DNA of 64,000 nt from Terriglobia bacterium (GTDB lineage Bacteria > Acidobacteriota > Terriglobia > Bryobacterales > Bryobacteraceae): the NCBI GenBank assembly GCA_020073615.1, contig JAIQEX010000005.1:1-64000 (forward strand), in the 5' to 3' direction. The notes beneath the pieces are model-generated. The model was not told the origin of the DNA, searched no databases, and saw only the letters and a list, made by a program, of their open reading frames with translations. Shown here one piece after another: positions 33,158 through 42,082 of this stretch; within the stretch, counting starts at the first letter, position 1; each line of letters starts with the position of its first letter. The translations under genes and the position numbers were made by a program.

Positions 33158-34903
33158 ATGGCCGATTCGATCAACGGTGGCAACAAAAAAGAGATGTCGA
33201 TGGAGCTGCGGCTGCTGCTCGCGTTCCTGCTTATGGGCGCGATCATGTTCTCCACCCAGTACTTCTTCAAGCCGGCAACTCCGCCGCCGCTGAAAAAGAC
33301 CGCGCCCGCCGCGCAGGTGGCGCAGCCTGCACCCGAGAACGCCACAACGCCGGAGAGCACGCCCGCGCAGGCGCCGGCGGCGGCCGAGCCGGCCGAGGCC
33401 GCCACCGCGTCCGCGCCCACCTCGCCGGCGACGCCCAAGCAGGCGCTGCCGCCTTACATTATCGATACCGGCGTGTTCCGCGTGGTCTTCAGCAACCAGG
33501 GCGCAAATGTGCGAAGCTGGCAGCTCAAGAAGTACAAGGGCAACGATGACAAGCCGCTGGAGCTGATGAACCCCGCGGCAGCCATCGAAGACCCGTACCC
33601 CTTCTCGCTGTACATCCCCGACCAGCAGCCGCTCGCCAGGAAGGTCAATTGGGCCTACTACCAGCCGGCCGGCGACCCCGTCGGCCTGGGCCTCACGTAC
33701 GAGTTTTCCGACGGCCATACCACGGCGCGCAAGACGTTCCGCTTCCGGAAAAACAGCTATCTTGTGGAAGTTTCGACCGAGCTGGCCATCGACGGCAAGC
33801 CCGTGCCCCACATGATTGCCTGGCGCGGCGGCTTCGGCGACCTCACCGTCGCCAATCCCGCCGGCAACGAGAAGACGCTGTTCTACGACCTGACGGCCAA
33901 CAAGCTGGTGGAACAAACCGCCCGCTCGGCCAAGAACGGCCCCATCGCCAACGGCGGCAACTACTCCTTCGCCGGGCTCGCCGACTCCTACTTCGCCGCC
34001 GTCTTCCTGCCGGTTTCCAATGCCGCCGTGCGCATGGCGACCATCCCCGACTTCACGCGCACGGCGCTGGACGAAAGGTCGCAAGCCTTCACCGGTGCCG
34101 CCGTTTCCGACGGCGACAGCAACCATTTCGAACTGTTCGTCGGTCCCAAGGATGTCGACCTGCTCAAGAGCGTCAATCCCAAGCTCGAGCAGGTGGTCGA
34201 TTTCGGCTGGCTGGCGTTCCTGGCCAAGCCGCTGTTCCTCATCGTCAACTGGTTCAACGACCACGCGGTGCACAACTTCGGATGGGCCATCGTGCTGGTT
34301 ACCGTGGTCATCAACTTCGTGCTGTTCCCGCTGAAGCTCTCCAACATGAAGTCGATGCGCAAGATGCAGGCGCTGAAGCCGCAGATCGACGTCATCAATC
34401 TCAAGTACAAGAACGTGGGCCTGCGCGATCCCAAGAAGGCCGATCAAAACCAGGAGGTGATGGACCTCTACAAGAAGAACGGCGTCAACCCCATGGGCGG
34501 CTGTTTCCCCATGCTCATCCAGATCCCCTTCTTCATTGCGTTCTACAAGGTATTCACGGTTTCCGTGGAAATGCGCGGCGCCAACTGGCTGTGGGTCACC
34601 GATCTTTCCCAGCCCGAGCACCTGGCCATCAAGATCCTGCCCATTGTCATGATCGTCAGCCAGTTCGTCATGCAGGCCATGACGCCGCAGGCCGGGGGCG
34701 ATCCCAATCAGCAGAAGATGATGAAGTTCATGCCTCTGCTGTTCGGCTTCATGTTCTACAATTTCCCCAGCGGACTGGTGTTATACTACTTGACCAGCAA
34801 TCTGGTGAGCATGGGGCAGCAGTGGTTCTTCAACCACACCGAGGCGGCGCTGGCGGCCGCGCGCTCCGTGGAGCCACCCAAAAAAAAGATCGGCAGGAAA
34901 TGA
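33158..34903 (+). CDS. yidC: Membrane protein insertase YidC
   Basis: 581 residues from ATG 33158. Gram-negative type: first transmembrane helix (LLLAFLLMGAIMFSTQYFF), an alanine/proline-rich linker, the large periplasmic beta-sandwich domain (about 100-365), then the conserved insertase core: LFLIVNWFNDHAVHNFGWAIVLVTVVI, the arginine-bearing hydrophilic groove helices, MGGCFPMLIQIPFFIAFYKVF, and NFPSGLVLYYLTSNLVSMGQQW. Inserts membrane proteins alone or with Sec. Twenty bases after yidD. Confidence 0.96.
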   Translation: MADSINGGNKKEMSMELRLLLAFLLMGAIMFSTQYFFKPATPPPLKKTAPAAQVAQPAPENATTPESTPAQAPAAAEPAEAATASAPTSPATPKQALPPYIIDTGVFRVVFSNQGANVRSWQLKKYKGNDDKPLELMNPAAAIEDPYPFSLYIPDQQPLARKVNWAYYQPAGDPVGLGLTYEFSDGHTTARKTFRFRKNSYLVEVSTELAIDGKPVPHMIAWRGGFGDLTVANPAGNEKTLFYDLTANKLVEQTARSAKNGPIANGGNYSFAGLADSYFAAVFLPVSNAAVRMATIPDFTRTALDERSQAFTGAAVSDGDSNHFELFVGPKDVDLLKSVNPKLEQVVDFGWLAFLAKPLFLIVNWFNDHAVHNFGWAIVLVTVVINFVLFPLKLSNMKSMRKMQALKPQIDVINLKYKNVGLRDPKKADQNQEVMDLYKKNGVNPMGGCFPMLIQIPFFIAFYKVFTVSVEMRGANWLWVTDLSQPEHLAIKILPIVMIVSQFVMQAMTPQAGGDPNQQKMMKFMPLLFGFMFYNFPSGLVLYYLTSNLVSMGQQWFFNHTEAALAAARSVEPPKKKIGRK

Positions 34904-34906
34904 CCT

Positions 34907-35521
34907 GTGACTGAGCGAAAATACTCCGTGAATGCGATCGGTTCCCGGATCGACGGTTTCTTGCGGCCCACCCTCCACAACGGAGGATTCAAGCTCAAGT
35001 TCGAGATGCAGGATTCGGAAGCATCGGACCAGGATTTCGAAACTCCAGACGTGGTAGTGAAGTTTTCCGGCGCCGATGTGGACCTGCTGCTTTCCAATCG
35101 CGCCGAGCTGCTGCTGGCGCTGGAGCACGTCACCATGGAAATGCTGCGCATGCCGTCGGAGGACCACTCGCGCATTTCTTTCGACGCCAACGATTACCGC
35201 CTGCTGCGCATCGAAGAGCTGCGAGTCAGCGCCATCACCGCCGCCGAAAAAGTGAAGCGCACGGGCATGCTGTTCCGCTTCAACCCCATGAACAGCCGGG
35301 AGCGGCGCGTGATTCATCTGGCCCTGCGCGGGGAGACGGCGGTGCGCAGCGAAAGCCTCGGCTCCGGTCCGGCGCGGCAGGTGGTGGTGTACCCGGCCGG
35401 CATGGCGAGCCTGCCCGAGCCGCCGCGCGACGCCGCGCCGCACCACCACTCCGGCCCACCGCGCGACCGCGGCTCCCGGCCGCCCCGCGACCGCGGCTCG
35501 CGGCCGGCCCGCCGTTTTTGA
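34907..35521 (+). CDS. khpB: KhpB/Jag-family KH-R3H RNA-binding protein
   Basis: 204 residues from GTG 34907, three bases after yidC. No Jag-N domain. KH-like region (about 50-115: ALEHVTMEMLR...RISFDANDYR) and R3H domain (FRFNPMNSRERRVIHLAL...SESLGSGPARQVVVYPA, about 123-163). A basic tail with repeated PPRDRGSRP may add RNA affinity; its DNA is a short direct repeat. KhpB binds small RNAs and affects cell division and envelope; its place beside yidC is conserved widely. Confidence 0.87.
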   Translation: MTERKYSVNAIGSRIDGFLRPTLHNGGFKLKFEMQDSEASDQDFETPDVVVKFSGADVDLLLSNRAELLLALEHVTMEMLRMPSEDHSRISFDANDYRLLRIEELRVSAITAAEKVKRTGMLFRFNPMNSRERRVIHLALRGETAVRSESLGSGPARQVVVYPAGMASLPEPPRDAAPHHHSGPPRDRGSRPPRDRGSRPARRF

Positions 35522-35553
35522 ACCTGCGCATTTGAACCTCCGCCTTTGAACCT
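35517..35553. repeat. Triple 14-base direct repeat at the khpB/mnmE junction
   Basis: TTTGAACCT occurs at 35517-35525, 35531-35539 and 35545-35553, an exact 14-base period. The first copy contains the khpB stop (TGA 35519-35521) and the third contains the mnmE start (TTG 35546). Confidence 0.85.
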
Positions 35554-36883
35554 CGATGACACCATCGCCGCCATCGCCACTCCGCCCGGGCGCGGCGGGC
35601 TGGGCATCGTGCGCCTCTCCGGCGCCCAGGCGCGCGACATCGCCGCCAGCTTCCTCTCCCCGCTCGAATGGCTCCCCTGGCATGCGCGCATGGCCGAGCT
35701 GTTCGACCGCCAGGGCCACGCGATCGACCAGGTGGTGGTCACCTTCTTCGAAAAGCCGCACTCGTACACCGCCGAAGACGTCGTCGAAATTTCGTGCCAC
35801 GGCTCGCCGGTGGTGTTGCGCCACGCCGTGGAGCGCGCGCTCGAGGCCGGTGCGCGCCTGGCCGAGCCGGGAGAGTTCACCCTCCGCGCGTTTCTGAACG
35901 GACGCATCGATCTGCCGCAGGCGGAGGCCATACGCGACCTGATCGACGCCACCACGCTGTACCAGGCGCGCATCGCCGCGCAGCAGGTCTCGGGCTCCGT
36001 TTCGCGGCGCCTGGCGCCTTGGAAAGAGCAGTTGGTGGAGCTGATCGCGCTGCTCGAAGCGGGCATCGATTTCGCCGAAGACGATATCAGTGTCGCCGCG
36101 CCCGGCGAAATCCTCGGCCGCATCGCGCCGCTCCTGGAAGGCATCGGCGCCCTCGCCCGAAGCTTCCAGTACGGCAGCCTGGTGCGCCAGGGCCTGACGC
36201 TGGCCATCGTCGGGCGGCCCAACGTGGGCAAGAGCAGCCTCTTCAACCGGCTGCTGGAGCAGGACCGCGCCATCGTCACCGAAGTCCCCGGCACCACGCG
36301 CGACCTGGTTTCGGAAACCGCGGCGATAGCCGGCATCCCCCTGAAGCTTTACGACACCGCCGGCATTCGCGAAGGCGCCGGCCGCGTGGAATCGCTGGGC
36401 ATCGAGCGCAGCTTTCAGGCCATGGCGGACGCCGATCTCACGCTGGTGGTGGTGGACATTTCACAGCCGCCCGACGCTGCGGACGAAGCCCTGCTCGCCC
36501 GCGCCCGAAGCCAGGGCCGCCACCTCGTGGTGGGCAACAAATCCGATCTCGGCGGCGCGGGCCTCGCGGATTGCCTTCCCGTCTCCGCCCTCACCGGCCA
36601 GGGCATCCCCGAGCTCCGCGAAGCCATTCTCGAAGCCGTCGCCCCCAAAGGCGCCTTCGAGCAGGAGGCCGGCTTCATTACCAGCCTGCGCCACGAACAG
36701 TTGCTGCGCGAAGCGGCGTCCTATTTGGAAAAAGCGCGGGGCGCAGTCGCGGCGGGCATCCCCCACGAGATGCTCCTGCTTGATCTGTACGCCGCGTTGC
36801 GTCCGCTCGATGCCATCACCGGCGCCACCACCGCCGACGACATCCTCAACCGCATTTTCTCCACCTTCTGCATCGGCAAGTAG
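35546..36883 (+). CDS. mnmE: tRNA modification GTPase MnmE
   Basis: 445 residues from TTG 35546, giving the standard start [26 protein letters not shown]-terminal folate-binding domain (1-117), helical domain, inserted G domain with [15 protein letters not shown] (P-loop, about 222), TTRD (G2), DTAGIRE and NKSD, and the terminal FCIGK with the essential cysteine. With MnmG it makes cmnm5U in tRNA wobble positions; mnmG is not in the window. No Shine-Dalgarno precedes the TTG; the leader is the 14-base repeat. Confidence 0.95.
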   Translation: MNLDDTIAAIATPPGRGGLGIVRLSGAQARDIAASFLSPLEWLPWHARMAELFDRQGHAIDQVVVTFFEKPHSYTAEDVVEISCHGSPVVLRHAVERALEAGARLAEPGEFTLRAFLNGRIDLPQAEAIRDLIDATTLYQARIAAQQVSGSVSRRLAPWKEQLVELIALLEAGIDFAEDDISVAAPGEILGRIAPLLEGIGALARSFQYGSLVRQGLTLAIVGRPNVGKSSLFNRLLEQDRAIVTEVPGTTRDLVSETAAIAGIPLKLYDTAGIREGAGRVESLGIERSFQAMADADLTLVVVDISQPPDAADEALLARARSQGRHLVVGNKSDLGGAGLADCLPVSALTGQGIPELREAILEAVAPKGAFEQEAGFITSLRHEQLLREAASYLEKARGAVAAGIPHEMLLLDLYAALRPLDAITGATTADDILNRIFSTFCIGK

Positions 36884-37030
36884 GGTGGCGCAGGCCCCCC
36901 TGGCCTAAGGGTATGGCCCGGTGGAGCCAGCACCTTCTGACTCTTCGGAGCTAAATACCCGTAGTCCTTTAGATTCATCGATTTCGGGCCGTTTCTGCCG
37001 AATCCCCCGAAACCCTTCTAAACAAAATGT
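36884..37030. other. Spacer before TonB receptor 2
   Basis: No gene seen. Short self-complementary AGGCC/GGCCT near 36900 could be a weak stop after mnmE. The remainder is AT-richer than the genes and leads into the promoter at 37031. Confidence 0.4.
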
Positions 37031-37059
37031 TTGCACTTGTTCACAAGTAGTGGTATATT
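37031..37059 (+). promoter_or_regulatory. Promoter of TonB receptor 2 with an operator-like palindrome
   Basis: -35 TTGCAC (37031-37036), 17-base spacer, -10 TATATT (37054-37059). The inverted repeat ACTTGT-TC-ACAAGT (37035-37048) starts in the -35 box and fills the spacer, the position of a repressor site. Transcription from here gives a leader of about 230 bases. Confidence 0.75.
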
Positions 37060-37295
37060 CCTCACACTAATGGTCTCGCGTACGGTCATTCTTAACATGG
37101 GTGGCGACCCGCGCCACAACCCGCCGCCGCTGGGGATACGCATTGTTAAAGCGGCTGCGCCCATGGCCGAGATCGATTATCAAAGAACACCAGTCGACAC
37201 GGGCCAGGCCGGGAAACGCAACCTCGTCCTGAACCCCAATTTCCAACTGACATCGGATTCCAACCCTCGAGTCCGTATTTTGAAAGGAAACAGAC

Positions 37296-40200
37296 ATGTA
37301 TAGTCCCAAGGGGATACTATCGCTGGCGGTACTGATCGCGCTCTTGGTCCTTCCTTGTGCTTTCGCGCAGGAAACGACGGCCGGGTTTCAGGGGGTCGTC
37401 AAGGATCCTTCGGGCGCATCGGTCGCCAACGCAACCGTGGAAGTCTCCGGGCCGGCATTGATCGGAACCAGGAAGCAGCAAACCGACGATGCTGGCAATT
37501 ACCGTTTCGCGGCCCTGGCACCGGGCGAATATACCCTCACGGTATCCGCTGCCGGATTCCGTACCTATAAGCAGAGCGGCATTGATTTGTCGGTGGGCCG
37601 CCTGCCCTCGATCGACGTGCACCTGGAAGTGGGAGTAGTGGCCGAAACCGTGGAAGTCAGCGGCACGGCTCCCATGGTGGACACCACCCAGAGCAAGGTC
37701 GCAATCACCGTGACGCACGAGGTCCTGTCGAACATTCCCAACGCAGGGCGTTCGTTTCAGACGCTGATCCCGTTTGCCTCCGGCGCGCGCGCCGAACCGC
37801 TGCAAAGCGGAAGCACCACGGGCAGTTCCGCCTCCGCCGGCACCGGCTACCAGATCGACGGCGCCAGCGATTCGGAGAACGTCTACCTCATCGATGGTGT
37901 GAACACCACCAACATCCAGAACGGAGGCGTGGGACAACAGAATTTCAAGTTGGACTTCATCGACGAGGTCCAGATCAAGTCGAGCAGCTTCGAGGCCGAG
38001 CATGGAGGGGCGCTGGGCGGAGTCATTAACACCATTCCCAAGCGCGGCTCCAACGACTGGCACGGCTCGCTGGTGGCTTACTACCAGAACAATGGGATGA
38101 ATGCCAATAACGTGGACCGCACTCTGCGCACCAACCCGCTCCTGCCCTCCCTGAGCGACGCCAAGAGAATCGATGCCATCCCCGAATATTTCATGGCAAA
38201 CAAGGACCATCAAACCATCGTCGAGCCCGGCTTCACTACCGGTGGTCCGCTGTGGAAAAACAAGCTGTGGATCTTCAGCAGCTATGTCCCAACCCATCAA
38301 ACGACGCGCCGTCTGACCAACTTCACGGGCCTCAATCCGGGACCCCGGAACTTGACCCAGACGTTCACTCAGCACAATGCCTACAACCGGCTGGACTACG
38401 GCATTCTGAACTCGCTGCGTGTGTTTGCCTCCTGGAACTACGGCTATTCGCGGACCACCGGTACACTGAGCGGCGCGGACAGCCCGGCCGGGCAAAGGAA
38501 CACCAACGCCTCCACCGATCCCAACACGCTGCGCGCCGATGCCGGCACGGTGAACCCGCTCTCGGTCTATACCTTCGGCGGCGACTGGACGCCCACAGCC
38601 AAACTGGTGGTCAGCGCCCGCTACGGCTACTTCTTCAACAACAACGAACAGCGCGGCACCCCGGTCGGTACCCGCTACATCTACCAGAGCACGGTCAACG
38701 CTTCCAGCCTGGACCTGGGCGGCGCGGCATTCCCCTCCTCGACGTTTAACACACTCGGCTTTGCCAACATCCCGAGCAACCTGGCCACGGTATTTGACGC
38801 TTACAAGCGCAAGGGCTTCAACCTGGATGCGTCCTACTTCGTCGGCCACCTGGGCGGCACCCACACCTTCAAGGGCGGGTACTTCTGGCAGACGCAATCC
38901 AACGAGGTTCTGCGCAACTTCCAGGGCGGCGCCGTGAACCTGTTCTGGGGGTCGAGCTACACGCCGGTCACCAGCGCGACGGCCTGCGACCAGGTCATCG
39001 CCCAGAATAAGTCGAACTTCGGCAGTTCCGCCTGTCAGGGGAGATACGGGTATTTCGTCGTCGGCACCAATGTCACCAACACTGGCGCCGATCACCAATA
39101 CGCGCACGCGCTGTACTTCCAGGACACCTGGCAGGTAGGGCGCGGTCTCACCCTGAACCTTGGGGTTCGCTTCGACCAGGAGAAACAGCCTCCTTACGAT
39201 CCAAACCGCTTCCCCACGGTCGAGTTCGGCTGGGGCCAGAAAATCGCTCCCCGTCTGGGATTTGCCTATGACGTGCTGCACAACGGCAAGGTCAAGCTCT
39301 ATGCCAGTTACGGGAAGTTTTACGACATCATGAAGATGGGCCTGGCACGCGGTTCCTTCGGCAGCGACTACTGGCATAACTGCGTTTATGCCATGGACGA
39401 CGCCACCTTTACCAACATCACACCGGTCTTCCCGGCGGGCGGCGGTTGCCCGGCCAGCGGGCCGGCTCCCGGCGTCAGCACGGGCCGCTTCATCGAAAAC
39501 GTGGACTTCCGCGCCACCAAGGCGGATCCCCGCGATCCGGCGATTTCTCCCGACATGAAGCCCATGCTGCAGCACGAGTATGTGATGGGCGTGGATTGGG
39601 CACTTACGCCGAGCTGGGGCATCGAGGCCCGCTATTCGCGCAAGCGCCTGGATAACACCATCGAGGACATGGCCATCACCGACAACCTCGGTTTCTACAT
39701 CGGCAACCCGGGCACGACGTTCGCCGACGTGCTGCACCGGCCGGTCGTTACCCCGGACGATAACGGCAACAACGTACTCACCACCGTGCCGTTCTGTGCG
39801 GAGTGCCCAAAAACCATAGGCGCTGTCCGCCGCTACGACGGGGCGGAGATTCGGCTGGCCAAGAGAGCGACCGGTAAATGGTTCGGAGCCATCTCCTATA
39901 CCTACAGCAAGCTTACCGGCAACTACCCTGGCTTGACCAACTCCGATCCCACCGACGGCGTCGACGGCCGCCACTCGCCCAACAACAGCCGTCTGTTCGA
40001 CATTCCGACCATGACCTATCTTCCCAACGGCCAGGTCGACGACGGACCGCTCTCCACCGATCGCCCCCACACCGCCAAAGCGTTCGGCTACTATACGCTC
40101 CGGTGGCCCGGCGAGAAGAAGATGGAAACCCTGATCGGAGTCTCGCAAATGGCTTTCGAGGGCACGCCGATCAATAGCTGTCTGCCCGTGGTCGGCACCT

Positions 40201-40688
40201 CGTCGGCCTGCCAGTGGGCCCTCGGCCGCGGCAATTTCCCCACGTTCACCCGCGCCGCCAACGGCGACTTCGTGCCCGGGCCGATCGTCAATAATGCGCG
40301 CACCGCCCCGCTGGTGCAAACCGATCTTTCCATTCACCACGAAATTATGGTGAAGGAAGGGCAACGGCTCATTTTCGAAGCCAATGTCACTAACCTGTTC
40401 AACCAGCGCGCCTCGGAAGCGGACTATGAATTTGCCATCCCCGGCGCCGAGCTGATCAGTCCTAACCGGCCATCGCGCTTCTCGGGCGACCCGGGCACGG
40501 ATTGGGGCAAGGTGATGCTGGGCTACAATTACGTGGATGCGTTGAATGGCACCGGGGCTTTTGCCGGCACTGTCCCCGGGTCTAAGACTCTAGTCCAAGC
40601 CCCGTCGACTGTGGCCAGCCGCTACGGAATGCCAAATCTCTTCCAGACGGCCCGCAACATCCGCCTGGCGGTGCGCTTCACTTTCTAG
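37296..40688 (+). CDS. TonB-dependent receptor 2, Oar-like, with carboxypeptidase-regulatory domain
   Basis: 1130 residues from ATG 37296 with AGGAAA upstream. Signal peptide ending CAFAQ, regulatory Ig-like domain (about 28-112: TAGFQGVVKDPSGASVANATVEV), plug (YLIDGVNTTNIQNGG; FIDEVQIKSSSFEAEHGGALGGVIN), then the barrel ending AVRFTF. It is longer than receptor 1 and only distantly similar to it. Presumably imports a large ligand with TonB-ExbBD energy. Bracketed by a strong promoter with palindrome and a strong terminator, so it is a self-contained, regulated unit. Confidence 0.92.
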   Translation: MYSPKGILSLAVLIALLVLPCAFAQETTAGFQGVVKDPSGASVANATVEVSGPALIGTRKQQTDDAGNYRFAALAPGEYTLTVSAAGFRTYKQSGIDLSVGRLPSIDVHLEVGVVAETVEVSGTAPMVDTTQSKVAITVTHEVLSNIPNAGRSFQTLIPFASGARAEPLQSGSTTGSSASAGTGYQIDGASDSENVYLIDGVNTTNIQNGGVGQQNFKLDFIDEVQIKSSSFEAEHGGALGGVINTIPKRGSNDWHGSLVAYYQNNGMNANNVDRTLRTNPLLPSLSDAKRIDAIPEYFMANKDHQTIVEPGFTTGGPLWKNKLWIFSSYVPTHQTTRRLTNFTGLNPGPRNLTQTFTQHNAYNRLDYGILNSLRVFASWNYGYSRTTGTLSGADSPAGQRNTNASTDPNTLRADAGTVNPLSVYTFGGDWTPTAKLVVSARYGYFFNNNEQRGTPVGTRYIYQSTVNASSLDLGGAAFPSSTFNTLGFANIPSNLATVFDAYKRKGFNLDASYFVGHLGGTHTFKGGYFWQTQSNEVLRNFQGGAVNLFWGSSYTPVTSATACDQVIAQNKSNFGSSACQGRYGYFVVGTNVTNTGADHQYAHALYFQDTWQVGRGLTLNLGVRFDQEKQPPYDPNRFPTVEFGWGQKIAPRLGFAYDVLHNGKVKLYASYGKFYDIMKMGLARGSFGSDYWHNCVYAMDDATFTNITPVFPAGGGCPASGPAPGVSTGRFIENVDFRATKADPRDPAISPDMKPMLQHEYVMGVDWALTPSWGIEARYSRKRLDNTIEDMAITDNLGFYIGNPGTTFADVLHRPVVTPDDNGNNVLTTVPFCAECPKTIGAVRRYDGAEIRLAKRATGKWFGAISYTYSKLTGNYPGLTNSDPTDGVDGRHSPNNSRLFDIPTMTYLPNGQVDDGPLSTDRPHTAKAFGYYTLRWPGEKKMETLIGVSQMAFEGTPINSCLPVVGTSSACQWALGRGNFPTFTRAANGDFVPGPIVNNARTAPLVQTDLSIHHEIMVKEGQRLIFEANVTNLFNQRASEADYEFAIPGAELISPNRPSRFSGDPGTDWGKVMLGYNYVDALNGTGAFAGTVPGSKTLVQAPSTVASRYGMPNLFQTARNIRLAVRFTF

Positions 40689-40711
40689 GCAACAAAAACC
40701 TGTCGATTGTT

Positions 40712-40742
40712 AAAGGGGCCGCGAAAGCGGCCCCTTTTTTTC
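40712..40742 (+). terminator. Rho-independent terminator of TonB receptor 2
   Basis: Perfect 11-base stem AAAGGGGCCGC (40712-40722) and its complement (40727-40737) closed by a GAAA tetraloop, running into a T tract to 40741. Confidence 0.95.
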
Positions 40743-40876
40743 CCTTCAGCAAGCAGCACTCAGTCATCGGCCCACGAGCCTAGTTGATGGCTGAAGGTGT
40801 CAAGGCAAAATAGAGAATTCCGGTTTCCACAAAGTAGGAAGTTCCCGTTTTGGTCAAGCCCTCGGTGAGGGCGTGA

Positions 40877-41240
40877 TCATCTGTCCACGTCCGCCGCGGG
40901 GCAAGGGGCACCGAGCACCCAAAAGGCGATCAGGCCTGCACTTAACTCATGCGGCCAGCTCCCGTGGTCAAGGGTGGGCATCCAAAAACTGCTGAACTCG
41001 TGCAGTGCCCGCTGCGAAATGGCTTGAGCCCGACCCCGGTCGGCGATTGCCGCCACGTGCCGCTTCTGAATGGCCTCTTCAATGACCGGGCGAATCAGCG
41101 GAAGGAGAATCCTATCGTGGCGGAACATCAGACTATGCGCAAGTTCATGTGCAATCCAGGGATGGCTGGATTCATCCGGCCGAGTCAGCGTCCAGTCAGC
41201 TGGGCGGTTATTTTGCCCAACTCGGAGACTGAAGCTGTGC
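40877..41240 (-). pseudogene. Metallopeptidase-like fragment (HELAH motif)
   Basis: The minus strand reads WIAHELAHSLMFRHDRILLPL, with the zinc-binding HELAH at 41129-41155, like ImmA/IrrE (M78)-type or related peptidases. The downstream stretch (IEEAIQKRHVAAIADRGRAQAISQRALHEFSSFW) is open to 40877 but does not give a clear third ligand or family signature. Treated as a fragment in a region of gene debris; could also be an unrecognised small peptidase. Confidence 0.35.
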
Positions 41241-41314
41241 TGCATTTTCGCAGCTTCGGCGGTCTCGCGTTGGTGTTTACCAAAAGCCGGGGGGGTATTA
41301 TCGAAGAGGCCGCT

Positions 41315-41452
41315 ATGCGGGTTCACCTGGAAATTCCCGAGGATCTTGCCCGCCAACTCGCCGCCGGTCCTGGCGGCGTAACGCGCGCTGCGCTGGAAGC
41401 AGTTGCTCTGGAAGGGGTCCGCTCCGGGAAATTCACCGTAGAGTCTCCTTGA
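41315..41452 (+). pseudogene. UPF0175-like antitoxin, truncated
   Basis: 45 codons, MRVHLEIPEDLARQLAAG...LEAVALEGVRSGKF, matching the first half of UPF0175 proteins (HTH antitoxins of about 80-90 residues). It stops soon after the SGKFT position where the family continues with the DNA-binding helix. No DUF3368 toxin follows. Its end overlaps the VapC-like frame on the other strand. Confidence 0.5.
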
Positions 41453-41579
41453 CCTGACGCTGGATGATGTCCGCAAGGACAGCGAAACGGCGCTCGCCGT
41501 CCTTTGCGGCAGCTGAAAGCCGGGGATCACCGAACAAGAGCCACAGCGCGGCGTGAGTGTCGGCAACGCCCGCGATCAT
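41433..41579 (-). pseudogene. VapC-like PIN toxin remnant
   Basis: 48 codons from ATG 41579: MIAGVADTHAALWLLFGDP is the first strand of a PIN domain with its acidic residue (ADTHAALW). The rest of the roughly 130-residue toxin, with the other acidic residues, is absent; the frame changes to unrelated sequence after LSAAAK. The ATG overlaps the stop of the antitoxin fragment (TGATG), as in an intact vapBC pair. Confidence 0.6.
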
Positions 41580-41690
41580 CAGACGTCCTTCGCGAAATTG
41601 CGGAACATCTCCCGCCGGTTCTCGTCGATCTCTTCAGCGGAGGGACCGGGACCGTACTTCGCCCACATGCCGTATCCCGTCTCAAATGCC
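41579..41690 (-). pseudogene. Antitoxin C-terminal remnant partnered with VapC-like frame
   Basis: The minus frame ending at 41579 reads WAKYGPGPSAEEIDENRREMFRNFAKDV. The EEIDENRREMFRNF ending is the toxin-binding tail of antitoxins that precede PIN toxins. Its N-terminal DNA-binding part is missing; the frame loses meaning near 41690, where the TauE-like remnant begins on the other strand. Confidence 0.55.
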
Positions 41691-41698
41691 TGGCCGGC

Positions 41699-41905
41699 AT
41701 GTGGGGCTACTGGCTTGCCGGTCTATGGACTCCGGCCGTCAGCCGATGCTACCTTCTGTCCCTGCCCTTTGTCATCGCGGCGACTCTCCTGGGCCGCCCG
41801 ATCAACCGCCGGATGAACGCCCGTCGATTCCTCGTCTATGTCCATTGCGGCCTGATTGTCATCGGGCTGATCCCGTTGCTTCAGGCCCTGACCGGTCCAG
41901 GCGGG
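41699..41905 (+). pseudogene. TauE/SafE-like permease C-terminal remnant
   Basis: Plus frame MWGYWLAGLW...LLSLPFVIAATLLGRPINRRM...LIVIGLIPLLQALTG has two hydrophobic helices and the LPxxxxxxLLGRxxxRR loop typical of the last part of TauE/SafE anion permeases. There is no N-terminal part and no stop at the expected end: the frame stays open into the porin gene. Read as a decayed fragment. Confidence 0.45.
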
Positions 41906-42082
41906 AATCACCCGGGCGCCGGCAAACCCGCGCCGCCTCCCCCCTACGCCACAACCTTCAACGCCTTGACCCGCTATCGACGGATTGCACGCGCTCCGCC
42001 GCGCGTCTTGATGAGTTCTTTACGCTTTCCTTATGACTTCCTCAGGAGCTTTCGCCTAACCTCGAAGCAGTCGAGGTCAAAA

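Noticed and set aside
37317-40364. A 1015-codon minus-strand open frame across TonB receptor 2
   Set aside because: Exact antisense of a well-recognised receptor; no family pattern in its translation.
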